From: Saururus chinensis
Taxonomy: Eukaryota > Streptophyta > Magnoliopsida > Piperales > Saururaceae
DNA length: 64,000 nucleotides
Assembly (NCBI GenBank): GCA_035235625.1
Contig: CP141146.1
Coordinates: 15,618,501 to 15,682,500, forward strand
Direction: 5' to 3'
A program made the translations under genes and the position numbers. Positions within the stretch are counted from its first letter, which is position 1, and each line of letters starts with the position of its first letter. The notes under the pieces were generated by a model, which did not search any database, was not told where the DNA came from, and was given only the letters and a program-made list of their open reading frames with translations. Positions 24,052-36,498 of the stretch are shown here, in pieces.

Positions 24052-25670
24052 CTTCAGTCTAAATAAGACCTTCTCACGCCGACTTTCATGCTAAGATATT
24101 TCTTAACACATTTATTGTAGATAGAGAGAAAAATAACAAGAATATGGATGCGACATTGTCATGCTCACCATGTTAGTGCTGAATTTCTGTACATTGGTGT
24201 TTGTAGAAGTATACAAAAGTGACAATGTTTGGGTCATGAATTAATATTGTGAACTAAAACGTAGGGTGTTTCTATTGTTTTTTCTCTATTTGATTCAAGA
24301 GAAGCTAATAAACCATCGATGGGAAATTCTAATGCAATTAAGCAAGACTTATTTACAATTGAAGTAGAGTAGTGATAGGCTCCCACATGGGCTGGGTATG
24401 GGGCCCACATGGGGCTGCACCTGTGCTTGATTGTGCACGTCCTATGAACAGTGTGTTGCAAGTAGCAATAGGGCTTCAATTCGATTGAAGTAGCTTTCTT
24501 TTTTGCTTGAACAAAAATGTTTTGACTTCTTTCAGCTTCTAGGGTCAGAATGCAATTGCACAACACAACACCTATTACTGGAAAGGCAACGATAAAAATT
24601 CATGAGAACTGAAGATCAGTTCTTAAAAAAAAAGTTTTATCAACAAACCATGTGATGTGCTAATAAATTATGTTCTTATAGTAAGGTGTCAGTGAGGCCA
24701 ATAGACCCATCTTTAAATCGTCTTTGGTTGGGAAATTCTTTATTGTCCTCTCAGTTATGTCCTTTACACTATTATCTATCAAGAGGCGAGTCCTCAAGCA
24801 TAAATATGCTAGCGCATTAGTATCAATTAATAATAAGCAGACATTTGCTAGATGTGTGCCATCAATCTTTATGATCAATGGCTCATCCTAAAACAGGATA
24901 TCCTGGACGTAAATTTCATGCTTTCAAACACCTTTAACAGTTAACCCAATTTTCATGAACTCTATGTTGGGGTGGTTCTCTGCATAGCAACTCGTAGCCG
25001 CTCAGGATAAAAAAAACACACGTCCTGGGAGGGTAGTTAAGAAATCAAATGAAAAAGTAAACTACTCTATGAGAGGACATGTTTGTTTGTCATTCATGGT
25101 AAGGGATGTTTACCATGCTTAGCATATTTGAATTTCACTTTATTCATCCACATGGAAATCCCTATATAAGGCATCTAAGTAGAGATGGAATGATAAGAAG
25201 ATAGTGTGGTTCAATGTAAAAATAAATAAAAAGAAGAAGATAATGGATTGCCAAACATTTTGCATAAAATGATAAATGATACTCCTAGTAAGTTGTTTAT
25301 TCAATTGCAAGCAGCCAAGTGGAGAGCAAGTGAAGGTGAAGGCTAAGGTAGAACATCATTGAATGGAATAGCAAACAAATAGGTTTATCTTTGTCAATAA
25401 TATGTTGGATAATCTTACCAAAATGGTAATGTTGCTCTTTCTTCAATAAGTGTCAACATAAGGTCATTTAACCTTTAGAAAGAAATCCTCATTAAACATA
25501 GTAATGTGAATTTCACACTTTCGTTATGGTCAACAATCTAGAAACATGTCGAACAAGGTGTTGAGAGCATGGAAGGATATATCGGTCTATACGGATACAT
25601 ATCATCTGATATGTACAGTATCAGTTGTGACCGATACAATACAGGTATGGCATCCCCACATGAAAAATAG
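24052..25670 (+). other. 3' flank of lipase copy 1, shared with copy 2
   Basis: 24060-24390 aligns with 54165-54490 after copy 2. 25175-25590 (GATAAGAAGATAGTGTGGTT, CAATTGCAAG, GTGGAGAG) aligns with 56095-56470. So the ancestral duplication unit reached at least 1.5 kb past the gene, and copy 2 later gained about 1.6 kb of retrotransposon DNA in between. A minus-strand open stretch at 24660-24878 has no recognised motif. Confidence 0.6.
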
Positions 25671-25674
25671 ATAT

Positions 25675-26058
25675 GTTGTAACAACCCATTTTTTTATTAT
25701 ATCTAACGCGAGGGGTTATGGGTAATTATAAATTTTTGAATAAGTTTTAAGGGCTTTTAAGGAAGTGAATCCTCATATATTAGTAGAACTTGAAGTACCA
25801 AGTGTAAAAAATTGAAGAACGCGTGAAATGGAGGTCAGGAGTAAAATCTATGACCTCGTAAAGCATGCCACATGGGCGGAACCTACTTGCAAAGTGTGGG
25901 ATAACCTAACCATGTGTGCTATAGTTTCGAAGGGCCCATTGACACAAGTCTATTGATACTAAGAATATGCAATTCGACTTAAGGGTAGGAAGTTATTGCA
26001 TTTTTATGTTATGGTATTATTCGAATAACATAGAAAAAAGGAATAAAAATAGGCTACT
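25675..26058 (+). mobile_element. Chromovirus-type LTR, 5' part
   Basis: Begins TGTAACAACCCATTTTTT and contains CATGCCACATGGGCGGAACC, TTGATACTAAGAA and GGAAGTTATTGCATTTT. These blocks recur in the same order in the LTR that starts at 36493 on the minus strand. It ends where the next LTR (26059) begins, so a chromovirus probably inserted into it or the junction is a deletion. Confidence 0.6.
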
Positions 26059-26515
26059 TGTCACAAACGTGCCCCTTGGGCGGCCGATTGTGCGGCGTTT
26101 GTAGGCTTGAGGCCCAATAAGCAAGCCTTTGTTTGGGATGAACGGCTTGCCTTGCACGGATGCATTGCACAAATCACTTGTGGGCGCTCATGCAAAGAAA
26201 AAAGGTAGGGGGCAAAAGCGCGAGTCACATTACAAGGAAACGGATGAACACAAGCACAAAAGATAGTTGCATTCACTATCAACATGTTCACAAGTAATGA
26301 GTGCAACAACACTACAGCCAACAGCACTAACAACTCACTCCCCACTATATAGCATATGAGATTTTCTGCATGTAGCTGGAGTGGCAGCCAAAGTGGCTGT
26401 ACCGGCATGGTAGCACCTTAAAACATAAATAAAGAAAATACAAGGAAATAAAAAATTTATATGTAAGTAAAGTAAAAGGGGAATTGGTAGGGTGCCCAGA
26501 ATGCAGTCTGTGACA
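26059..26515 (-). mobile_element. 3' LTR of the Ty3 chromovirus
   Basis: A 457-bp segment bounded by TGTCAC (26059) and GTGACA (26515), the complementary ends of an LTR. On the minus strand it follows directly on a polypurine tract and the end of the chromodomain-bearing pol, so it is the 3' LTR. The matching 5' LTR is absent: the element is truncated near 42240. Confidence 0.75.
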
Positions 26516-26530
26516 TGCTCCCCCACTCAA
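26516..26530 (-). promoter_or_regulatory. Polypurine tract of the chromovirus
   Basis: On the minus strand TTGAGTGGGGGAGCA immediately precedes the LTR end, the expected position for the plus-strand DNA primer of a Ty3 element. Confidence 0.7.
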
Positions 26531-26896
26531 TTTTGTCGACGTCCTCGTCGATGCTGCTCTAGGAGTTAGGCTTCGACTTGATTGGCATGGTGGTTGAGAA
26601 GCTCATCTTCTGGCTCCCAACTGTGTGTAAGGTCCCTCCATTTGATAAGGAATTCATTGACTTTCTCCTTGCCGCATTCAACTTCACGATCGGCGATGAT
26701 TTCGTCTAGAACTCCGATGTCAGTGGTGACTTTAGCATTTCTGCGAGCGAGGTCGTCTCTTAAGAGGTCCTCAGCATCGACATGGTATGGCTTCAAACAG
26801 CTGGCATGGAAGACGGGATAGATCTGCATCCAAGGTGTTAATTACACTTTGTAAGAAACCTTCCTGGCCCACTGGAGGACGGGTATGGAGTCTTCT
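26531..26896 (-). pseudogene. Ty3 chromovirus pol, C-terminal piece with chromodomain
   Basis: Minus-strand reading gives YPVFHASCLKPYH, the conserved end of the chromovirus integrase, followed at 26566-26700 by EFLIKWRDLTHSWEPEDEL, the chromodomain core with its aromatic and Trp-Glu-Pro residues. Chromodomains direct integration towards particular chromatin (family knowledge). The frame is broken in the region next to 26850. This piece continues at 36499 once the solo LTR at 26897-36493 is set aside. Confidence 0.85.
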
Positions 26897-29319
26897 AGTA
26901 ACACCCGAACCAGGAGTATTTGGAGAATAAAATCGAAGTAAATTTAATTTACCATAAAAATACCAACTAGAAGCGGCATACTCTGTGTGTGAGAGTTGTA
27001 ACAAAACTAATTTTATAACTAATTTGGATCGGGCCAACATTGTTGTATCGTTGGTTGCCTACATACATATTGGATAACATCTATGACATTATTCCAATAC
27101 GATCGGATTCAAACGTAGTTCTGCCTAATGGCTATTACATGCATCAAATATCATAAAACCGTATACATTAAAATACATTTTTCCTTATATCCGCATAAAA
27201 CTTCTAGAATCAAACGAAAACCTCATAAATCATTGGAGTTGGAAAAAAGTCAATAAATCAGCAGAAACACACATCTCACTTTATCACAGGAGTGAGCAGA
27301 ACACACAATAAGGCATACTAAATCATATCAGATCCTATTAGATTATATATATCATAATGGAATAGATTGGAATATATTAGCACTACAACAAAATGTACTA
27401 TTAGTGACGCTTTTATTAGTGACGCAAAAATAAGCGTCGCTAAAAACTACTAATTGCAACACATAAAAAAGAGTCGCAAAAAATGTAATGTCCCAGAATT
27501 TTCTACGATTTTCTGTGATTTTCCTGCTATTTTCTGGTCATTTTCGGCGGGAAAATGTGACGCTACGGCATATTCGTATTTATATATTTTTCCCTCGTAT
27601 TTATACCCGTATAGTTGGGTGTGGGGCTTAGTCGTAGGCCGCGGGCCTCGCTGCGCACTTACGGCACGAATTTTGGAGGTATAACGCGTAACCGGGAGGT
27701 GAACGCGTGTTAGGGATATGGATGTAAAAATTAAAAAGAATAACTATATATATACATCCATCGATCGGATTCCAGAAATGAGAGTCCAGTAACTTTTTTT
27801 GACGTCCAGTGGTTTTTGTGAAAACCCGACCCAGATTTTGGTCGCTCCGTTCTCCCTCATCCGTCGTCGGATTCCGGCGATTCTTATCCTGATCCACTTT
27901 GCCTCACCGCCACGAGTCCGTAGACACCGGCTATGACCGCCGCCACGGCCTCTTCGCTCCTACACGAGGTACCGAACCATTTTCGGGATTTTTCTCTCCT
28001 TCAATCCCGTTTTTGAACTGTGGGTGTACGATTTTGACATCGTTTGCGGCCGCTCTCAACTAGACTTATGTTTAGTTGGCCGCTAGGAACCCATAGGCGC
28101 TGGCTAGAGCCGCCGCCGTGCTTTCTGCGCTCCGCGGTGAGCTGCCGACCTTTTGGTCGGGTTTTGTTTATATTTTTCCATCTCACTGTCCGTGAGTTTT
28201 TTTGGATGCCGGTGTAATTCCGGTTGTCGTCCGGCCACCGGTAGGACTCCGTCCAGTCTACCTCGACCCAGTGTCGGTAAGGAGTTGTAGTTTCCGACCC
28301 CGCCCCGCCTCTATTGCCTTGCTCCGCCCGATTAGACTCTTTGGGTGCGTCTCGGGTCGTTAGCATCGGCGAGTCGTGGGCCTTTTGGCCATCATGGGCT
28401 CCGCCCCGGCTCGGCGACAGTGAGGGCCAGCCCCACTTGGCCAATTACACCTCCGCTCGGAGTGGGCCGCTTGTCTTTGCCCTATATCGTGCGAGAAGCA
28501 CAGCCACCGCACTACATGTGTTAGTTGTGGGTGGCGATCGGCGATGTCGCCATTTCGATCGGGCACCACTTCCTGGCCCTAGCTCCGTTGCCCCTTTGAG
28601 GGCCTTGGGTCGCCACCGTCCGACCCATCTCCCCCTAGAGTGGCACTTTTTGGCCGCGTGTGCATATGGCCACGCGTGCATTTTTGGGTCTAGGCGCCGT
28701 ATTTGTGCCGCCTGACCGTCGGATGGCTTTGCCATCGAGTGGAGTTGACACGTAGCCCTCCTCCACCTCTCCACTATCCTCGAGCGTTGCCCCATGCTCT
28801 CCGCCCTTATGTGGGCCTTTGTTGACCGAAATCGTCGCCGTTGGGTGCTGTCCACGGCCGATTTCGACGTCTTGTGGCCGGTTGAGCACGTATTAGCCAC
28901 CGGCCGATCTTCAGTGAGTACACACTCGACTTCTGGTCGCACTGCCACTTATGTTGGCACGACATTTCTCCCGGCTGCCCCTAGTGTGCCGCCGTGGTTT
29001 GCGGACTTTGCCGCATTAATTCTGACACTCCGTTTGGCCGTGACTAGTTCCGGCACTTCCTAAAATCCTCGGGACAGCAGCTCTCTTCACTTGGCAAAGG
29101 TTTTGGCCGCCAACTCCGCCGCCGACACCGCCACCGTCGTGTGCTCGCCATCAAATGTCATGATTACGAGGTAGGGGAGCTTTGAACTCGTAAATTCATG
29201 ATAGCATGCTTTGAATGAGTAGTAGCATGCTAGGATTATATGATTCCATGCTTTGGATGTTATGTAACGATCTGATTGCATGATGTACGTGTAAGCACGA
29301 TTGTATGGTATGTTGAAAT

Positions 29320-29470
29320 GCATATGACATGCATGTTGGTTGTAAGTACGTTGGATGTATGTATGTGCTAGTGATGGCTAGCGTGTATGTTTGACGTGTG
29401 TTATGCATGTGCTAGTGATGGCTAGCGTGCATGTTTGAAGTATGTATGAATGTGTGTGCATGCCCTAGTA
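29320..29470 (+). repeat. Short tandem repeat in solo LTR B
   Basis: GTGCTAGTGATGGCTAGCGT recurs (29367, 29409) with a third diverged copy near 29464, spaced 42-55 bp. Each includes a GCTAG palindrome core. Confidence 0.6.
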
Positions 29471-30739
29471 ATGGCTAGTGAGCATGTTTGTAAGTTACGT
29501 ATGTATGACCGTATGTGTATGTTATACGTATGTGTGAGACATACGTATGTATGATGGCTATTGGCCTATGCTATGGATATGTGTAAGTGTATGCGGGCAG
29601 AGGTATGGGCGATGGACAGTAAGAGGTTGCAGAGGCTTTGTCTGAATTTGGATACGGTTGTGTAAGCGTATGGCAGATGACAGAGGATAAGAGTATGACG
29701 GGCAAGGATTAGAATGGATCGGTTTGAGTTGGATTGTATGTTGGGCAATTGTCAGATAGTAAGAGTGTTCATAATTGTACAAGCATAACGTACACATTGT
29801 GAAGCGAAAATTAAGAATAATCAGTGAGGTATTAAGTAAGAGGGCGACAATTGGGTTGACTCTGAGGAGCTTCATTTGATGATGTAAGTGTAAGATGATT
29901 TGGCCATAAGGGGATGGCGGAGTACGTAAGACTGTAAGATTTTGTTGTACGATGAGTTTGATCATGATATGGATGGGTTAAGCGAAGTTTGTTGCCCTGA
30001 CAAACTGGGGTTTCGATTGGGCTCAGCTTCGGTTTGATCAGTCGAGGACTGTGAGTTTGTGTGGCATAATTATACCGCATAATGTACTAAATTCAAACTT
30101 GAATTATAAGCACAACTAATGATAGCGTTGTGAGTTTGAGACCTGAGGGTTCGACGGATTAAGTTCCGTGTTTGAGCTAGCCGATAATGAGTCGGCTAAG
30201 CATTTTTCATGTCTTGCCATGGTGGTTATCCTGCGGGATGTTGTTTGTGTGCTGTGTAGAGCACCGGACGTCTTTTGCTCTGTTGAGAGCGACGTATGTT
30301 TCCGATTTGGTCTGTGTGCTGTGTAAGCCCAGACGTTTGATGCTCTGTTGAGAGCGTTGTATGATTCCGCCCAAGAGTGGCACTGTATGTTTCTGCCCAA
30401 GTGGCACTGTATGTTTTTCTGCCCAAGAGTGGCACTGGCACTATAAGACCCATTATGGTGGGCGATTCTATGGCACTATAAGACCCCTTATGTGTGGGCA
30501 ATGGTATGACCCCTTATGTGTGGGTGTATGTTTGCGCGCTCAGGTAAGTAGTATCATGGACCTACTCTTACCTGTTTGATCCTGTGCCCCATGAGCACTG
30601 GTGTGCCTTACCTTCGGAAAAGTCCATGGCGTCTAGTCACTCCCCGGAGGTTAAGGTGTTGCCCCTGTGGCATTCCTTTCCATCTCGACGCTAGAGCTGA
30701 TTAGTTGTAATGAGCTTCAACGGTCGATAGTATGCGTAT

Positions 30740-31200
30740 GTGTACGATTATGTGTGTGAGCATGACTGTAAGCGTTTGTGTATGAGTACGACTGTAAGCG
30801 TTTGTGTATGAGTACGACTGTAAGTGTATGTGTATGAGAACGACTGTAAGTGTATGTGTATGAGTACGACTGTAAGTGTATGTGTATGAGAACGACTGTA
30901 AGTGTATGAGTATGAGTACGACTGTAAGAGTATGAGTACGATTGTAAGAGTAAGACTGTAAGCATATGAATCCGAGCAAGACTGTAAGTGTAAGTTTCAG
31001 AGTAAGACTATAAGTGTAAGATGTGCGAGTAAGGTCGCACGAGTAAGTGTAAGATGTGCGAGTAAGGTCGCACGAGTAAGTGTAAGTTGTACGAGTAAGG
31101 TCGTACAGGTATGTGTAAGCTGTATGAGTGAGCATATGATTGTACGAGTAAGGTCGTACAAGTATGCGTATGTTGTATGAGTATGCGTACGATGGTACGA
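30740..31200 (+). repeat. CGACTGTAAG / CGAGTAAGGTCG tandem repeats in solo LTR B
   Basis: First a unit like GAGTACGACTGTAAGTGTAT of about 26-27 bp recurs some eight times (30740-30960). A second unit containing TGCGAGTAAGGTCGCACGAG then recurs about four times (31020-31170). Thr/Tyr/Ser-rich frames across this array are repeat artefacts. Confidence 0.75.
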
Positions 31201-33989
31201 GTAAGTTTGTAAGACCCTGGATAAGGGTGTTTGTGTAAGTTTCGTTGGATGATACGATTTTAGCACGGTGGTGCTTTTAGTATGTTTTTGGCACGATGGT
31301 GCATTTGGTATGTTTGTATGCGTATGAGCATGATATAGATATGCCTATCTGCTTCATGTTTGAGTTGCATGAACGCATGTTTTTATGAACTTTTGAGTTC
31401 ACCGTTTGGGATTTCCCCTACTGGGTATTTTCCTACTGAGTATGAAAATACTCACCCTACCATTTTTAGCCCCGTGGTACGGGAGGCTTTTGCAGGTGTG
31501 TGTTGGAGAGCTCCTAGAGTTGGATGCTCATTTCAGCGGAGGATTGATTCCCGTTGACTCAGGTATATGCTTGACTCACTGCGAGTTTATTTGTGCCACA
31601 ATCCAATGTATTGGGTGAGACGAGACGTTAAGATGTTTATATTCTGGACTTTCATTGGGATTAGTCTGTGGACTGTTATGGGACTTGCACTCAGGGATGC
31701 CTGGGAGTGTTTTGTATTTAAAAGTCTATGATCATAGCGAATTTAGTCGTACGTGTGTTTTCGAGTAGCGCCTGATGATATTTGCTTTGGCCGTACGATG
31801 TTTGACCGTGTGATGAAAATATTTGGATGGAAAATGGATGTTTAGTGTTTTGAATTATAAACTGTTTTATCAGGTTTTGATTTCGTCATTTTTACTCCGA
31901 TTTACAGACGTTATATTGCAAAAATTTTTCCGTGAATTTTGAGGAAAATGTGTGAAAAATCTCGGGCGTTACAAAAAAATTCACTATTAGCGACACTTTA
32001 TATTACGTGTCACTAATAATCATATATTAGTGACACTTAAATATAAAGCGTCGCTAATACTAATCATATTAGTCATGCTTTATATTATGCATCGCTAATA
32101 GTTACGTTCTTAGCGACGCTTTGAACAAGCGTCACTAAAAGATATACGTATTAATTTTTAAAAAAATATTCAAAACTATTAGCAACGCTTTTTCTTAAGC
32201 ATCGCTAATAGTTTTAATAATAGCGACGCCAGTAAAAAAGCGTTGCTAATAGTTCTGAATTTAAAATAAGAAATTAAAAATTTAGAACTAATAGCAACGC
32301 TTGCAAACAAGCGTTGCTAATAATATTGATAATAGCGACGCTTGTAGACAAACATCGCTAATATCTTTACTAATTAATTTTAATTAATAAATAATTTTTT
32401 AATAAATATTAAAAACATTTAAAATATTTTTTTAAAATATAATATATTTTCTTCAATATTGACTATTTGTATAAATAATAAATAAATATTAAATTTTCCA
32501 TAAAAGGTAGCACTATTTAAATATAGTATATTTTATTTTTAAATTTTACTTATTAATTTTAAGATATAATTTATAATGAGAGAGTAAAGAGAGAAAGTGA
32601 GAGGAGAGACAGAAAGGAGGGAGGGAAAGAGGGGAAGAGAGAGAGGGGAGAGAGAGTGAGGAGAGACAGAGAGGATGGGAGAGAGGAAGTGAGAGGAGAG
32701 GTTAGAGAGGGGATATTATTTTTAATAATTTTAAAAAAAAATGTATTAGTGACGCATATACGTATGCATCGCTACTAACTCTACGTATTAACAACGCATA
32801 CGTGTATGCATCGCTAATATCAGTGTAGTAGCGACGTATAGCGCTAATACACTATGTTAATAGCGACGCATATGGTATACGTCGTTAATAGCAATTTTTT
32901 TATTTTTAAAAAATTAAATTAAAAGAGATAGAGAGAGAATATGAGGAGAGGGGGAGAGAGAGGATGGGAGAGAGAGATGGGAGAGAGGAAGGGAGAGAGA
33001 GGAGAGAGAGGGAAGAGAGAGGGGAGAGAGAGAGGAGTGGGATAGAGAGGAGGGGAGAAGAGAGAGAAGGGAGAGGGGAGAGAGGAGGGGAGAAGAGAGA
33101 GAAGGGAGAGGAGAGAGCGGGTGAGGAGTGAGAGAGAAGAGAGGGGGTGAGGAGAGAGAAAGGAGAGAGAGTTGAGAGAAGAGAGGGGGTAGAGGAGGAG
33201 AGAGTGTGTATTTTTTTATAAATATATTATGCTATTTGTTTTTAAAAAAATTGACCTTTTTGCGACGGTCATAAGCGAACGTCACTAATAAGAATAAGTA
33301 ATTGCGATGCTAATTCGTATGTGTCACAATTACATATGCCATTAGCGACGCTTGATAATAGCATTCATTTTTTTTTAATTCAAACCTACTAGCGACGCTC
33401 AGTATAGATCGTCGCTAATAATATAAGTAATAGTGACGCTACATGTTTAGCATCGCAAATACTTATACTATTAGCGACACTTCTTATTAGCATCGTTAAT
33501 AGCTTAATATTTTTCAAAAAACCCTAAAGCTTTTAGCGACGCTCGGCAAAGAGCATTGATAATAGTATATGTATTTGCGACGCTAATTCCTAAGCGTCGC
33601 AAATACATTACTATTAGCAATGCTTACTTGCAATCATCTCTAGTAGCTTTTTTTATTAAAATAAAAAATTTGAACTCCTCTTTTCTCTCTCTTCCCTTCT
33701 ATGCTCCCTCTCTCTCTCTAACCTCTCTCTTCTCTCTCCACTCTTTTCTCTCTCTTCCCTTCCCTCCTCTCTCTATTGTATATATCTCCTCTTTTCTCTC
33801 TCCTCCCTCCCTCTCTCTCTCTCTCTCTTTTTCTCTCTCCTCCATCCCTCTCTATCTCTCCTCTTTTCTCTCTCCTCCCTCCCTCTCTCTCTCACTCATC
33901 TTTTCAATCTCCTCCCTCCCACTCCTCTCTTTCCCCCTTTTTGCAACGATTCCACTGGAAGCATTGCAAAAACCTTTGCGCGGGTGAAT

Positions 33990-34560
33990 TTTGCCACAAA
34001 GTACTCCTGTATATCTCCCCACCCTCCTCGGCCAGCGACCACCCTCTGGGGGCCGCTCCCCTCCCTCTATCCTTGGTTCCCCTCTCCTAGCGATCGCACC
34101 CTGCAACCACCCACTGCGACCGCCTCCTAGAGACCAGGCCCCCGATGACTGCTCCCCCCTCTCTCCCCAGTCCCCTCCTCCCATCCGCTTTGATCCTCCC
34201 TCTCCCACTTCTGAGGCTCCGCCCCGCCACACAACATACACCTCGCCTCCGCCCCGCTCTTCTCTGTTGTCGCCGCCCATAGCCTCTGTCCCACCTCACT
34301 GCATCCCTAGAGTTTGTTCCCTCTCCACGTCACTACATCCACCCCGCTAGACACTGTCATTCACTTTTCGGGCCGGATTTTGAACCGCCGCTGTCAGATT
34401 TTGAACTCGCCGACAAACTTCAACCTCTCTGTCAAGAGGTTGAAGATGACCTCAACCTACTTTTGCCAGTCTCTCGACATGCTTCTACGGGTCACCACCG
34501 ACCCACGCATGCAGGTTTTCACTGACCTGTGTCGGTGGGTCTTCAATGGCCCGACCGTTT
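33990..34560 (+). other. GC-rich insert of CACTA element 3 (possible captured DNA)
   Basis: This lies at the same place as the GC-rich insert of element 2, between the CT tract and the right subterminal array. A plus-strand frame (34314-34631) includes SVKRLKMTSTYFCQSLDM and similar non-repetitive sequence, so part could be captured exon DNA. I do not recognise the source. Confidence 0.4.
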
Positions 34561-36498
34561 TAACCATTTTTTTTTATTTTTTTCATTTTAGCGATGCTTT
34601 CATAAGTGTCGCCAATAGCTATTTTTATTAATTTTTTTTATAAAAATATATTATTAGCGACAGACTTTATAGCATCATTAATAATGTCTTTTTAGTGACA
34701 CTTAGTTAAATTTCTATTTTTTTAATCTTAATAGTGACATTTCTATAAAACATCACTAAAACGTTTTAGCAACGGATAAAAAACATCGGTAATGTTTTTT
34801 TAATAATATATCAACATATTAGCAACGTTTCCACAAATGTCGCTAATAATGTATTATTAGCGACAATTTCTGTGAAACGTCGCTAATAAGTCATTATTAG
34901 CGATGCTTATAAAAGCATTGCTAATAAATTAATAGTAGCGACAAAAAAATAAAATGCCGCTAATATTAACTATTAGCGACACTATTCGTTAAGCGTCGCT
35001 AATGAGCAGTTGTGACGGGACTATTAGCCACGCTTTTAGCGACGCTTAAGTCATTATTAGCAACACTTAAAAGCATCAGTAATAGTATTTTCTATTGTAG
35101 TGTAGATTAAATAGAGCATTTCAAAGCTTATCAGATCATATTAGATCAAAGCATATTAAAACATATCGGATCAAAGTAGCATATATCTTTTGTAATGCAT
35201 GTATTCATATAATCATATCTCTTAATTAATTTAATAATATTACTAAGTTCAAATACGTATTCATATAATTCAGATAAAATCGAAAAGTCAGAAATACTTA
35301 CTCCCCTGTAGTTCTAAAAGTTGCGACATTCGGTATTGCTCATTTCCTCAAGGCGTCCTCTCCTTCATGTCTACACATAGTGGCCAAAACCTCCTCTTGT
35401 TTCAGTACATCTTTCTCCTTACATCTGAAGGTGGCGGACATCACCGCTTTTTCACTTGGGACATTTCTTTCTTTTTAGCCCAAAGGCAGCGAATATAACT
35501 TCCCCTTAGCCCGGGATGTTTCACACTTCCCGCACCCATAGGCAACGGATAGAAATTCCCCTACCCGGAGACACATTTCTCTTTATGCGCCCGTAGGCTA
35601 CAGACAAAACCTCCCCTTAACCCGGGGATGTTTCTCTCACCATGCGGCCCTTCGGTGGAGAATGAACCATCCCCTACTATGGGCCACTTCCCTCGTCCTA
35701 GCCCGACGATAGAGGACAAAGCCCCCCTTACTTTGGGACATTTCTCTCCTCAGGGATCGAGAGCAATGTGCAGAGTCTCTTCTTGCCTCGGGGCTTTTCT
35801 CCCATATAAAGTCATCAATGCGAGCAATTGACATTTTTATTTCGTACAACACCCTCGAATTACCTAAGAACGCCTTTTGCACAGACGAAAACAAACTAAG
35901 AACGACCCAAAAAACTCTCCCGAAAGTTTGGACAAAAATAAGAATTTATAGGGGAAGGTATGCATGCGCATAGACACACACCACGTGTCACTCCCATTCA
36001 GCTACGTCACATGGTCGGTGCACTGTGACACAAGTGTGACGCACACATCAGCGCACTGCAAGCGGTGACACCGCACGTATGTAGTGCGACGCGTACGTTC
36101 GTCATACGTCCCCCGCACGCCGCGGGGTCAGCCATGTCCCCCGCACTTAAATACAATTCCAACTTCAAAATGCAATAACTTTTTATCCTGAAGTCAAAAT
36201 CACATGTTCTTAGTACCGATGGACTCGTATTGACAAGCCCTTAAAAACTAGATCCCACATGGGTGGTTCTTCCAACTTTTTACATGGGTCCTGCCCATAT
36301 GGCACGCTTTCAGAAATTGTAACTTTCGCTCCCAACCTCCGTTTTGCATGCAATTTTATTTGTTACGCTCGTTACTTTGAGATTTACTCATATGATGGGA
36401 TTCCATACCTTGAAACCCATTGAAATTTAACTAAAAATTATATAATTACCCCTAACCTTTGGTTTAGGCGTAATCAGAACAGGGGGTGTTATACTTCA

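Larger units (their letters stand above)
27484..31973 (+). mobile_element. Solo LTR B (4490 bp) inside CACTA element 3
   Basis: Ends TGTAATGTCCC and GGGCGTTACA, flanked by identical five-base repeats AAAAA (27479-27483, 31974-31978). The left third (27830-29060) is GC-rich, the middle is rich in short tandem repeats, and near the 3' end ATACTCACCCTACC precedes a splice-acceptor-like TTTTGCAG (31489-31496), a layout shared with solo LTR C and known from long Del/Tekay-type LTRs. No gag or pol is present and neither terminal sequence recurs inside, so it is a solo LTR rather than a short full element. Open frames here (for example 28001-28948) look compositional. Confidence 0.8.
27381..35102 (+). 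mobile_element. Complete non-autonomous CACTA transposon (element 3)
   Basis: The left terminus CACTACAACAAAATG (27381) and right terminus, whose complement is CACTACAATAGAAAATAC (ending 35102), form the inverted repeat. Three-base target duplications TAG lie at 27378-27380 and 35103-35105, as CACTA elements make. Inside are left subterminal units (27400-27478 and 31980-32380), AT-rich DNA, GAGA tracts (32580-33205) interspersed with palindromic blocks, a further array (33250-33640), a CT tract (33670-33930), a GC-rich insert (33990-34560) and a right subterminal array (34585-35102). A 4490-bp solo LTR is nested at 27484. No transposase is encoded, so movement would need a protein supplied in trans. 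About 3.2 kb without the nested LTR. Confidence 0.92.
26897..36493 (-). mobile_element. Solo LTR A (about 1.87 kb), split by a CACTA element
   Basis: Outer parts are 26897-27380 and 35106-36493. Minus-strand ends are TATAACACCC and GGGTGTTACT, decayed versions of TGTAACACCC...GGGTGTTACA. Flanking five-base repeats are CTTCT (26892-26896) and CTTCA (36494-36498), one mismatch apart. The interrupted integrase resumes on either side. The interior includes degenerate repeats of about 60 bp (35390-35790). No internal coding region belongs to it, so it is a solo LTR, older than the CACTA element inside it. Confidence 0.75.

Noticed and set aside
30701-31266. Thr/Tyr/Ser-rich minus-strand frames
   Set aside because: They are translations of the CGACTGTAAG-type tandem repeats of solo LTR B.
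27484-31973. A complete small retrotransposon or a gene-bearing insert
   Set aside because: No gag/pol motif and no second copy of either terminal sequence inside; a solo LTR explains ends and duplications.
33556-34280. Ser/Leu/Pro-rich and Gly/Arg/Glu-rich frames across 33556-34280 (and 6509-6742, 17914-18231)
   Set aside because: Translations of CT and GA simple-repeat tracts in CACTA elements.
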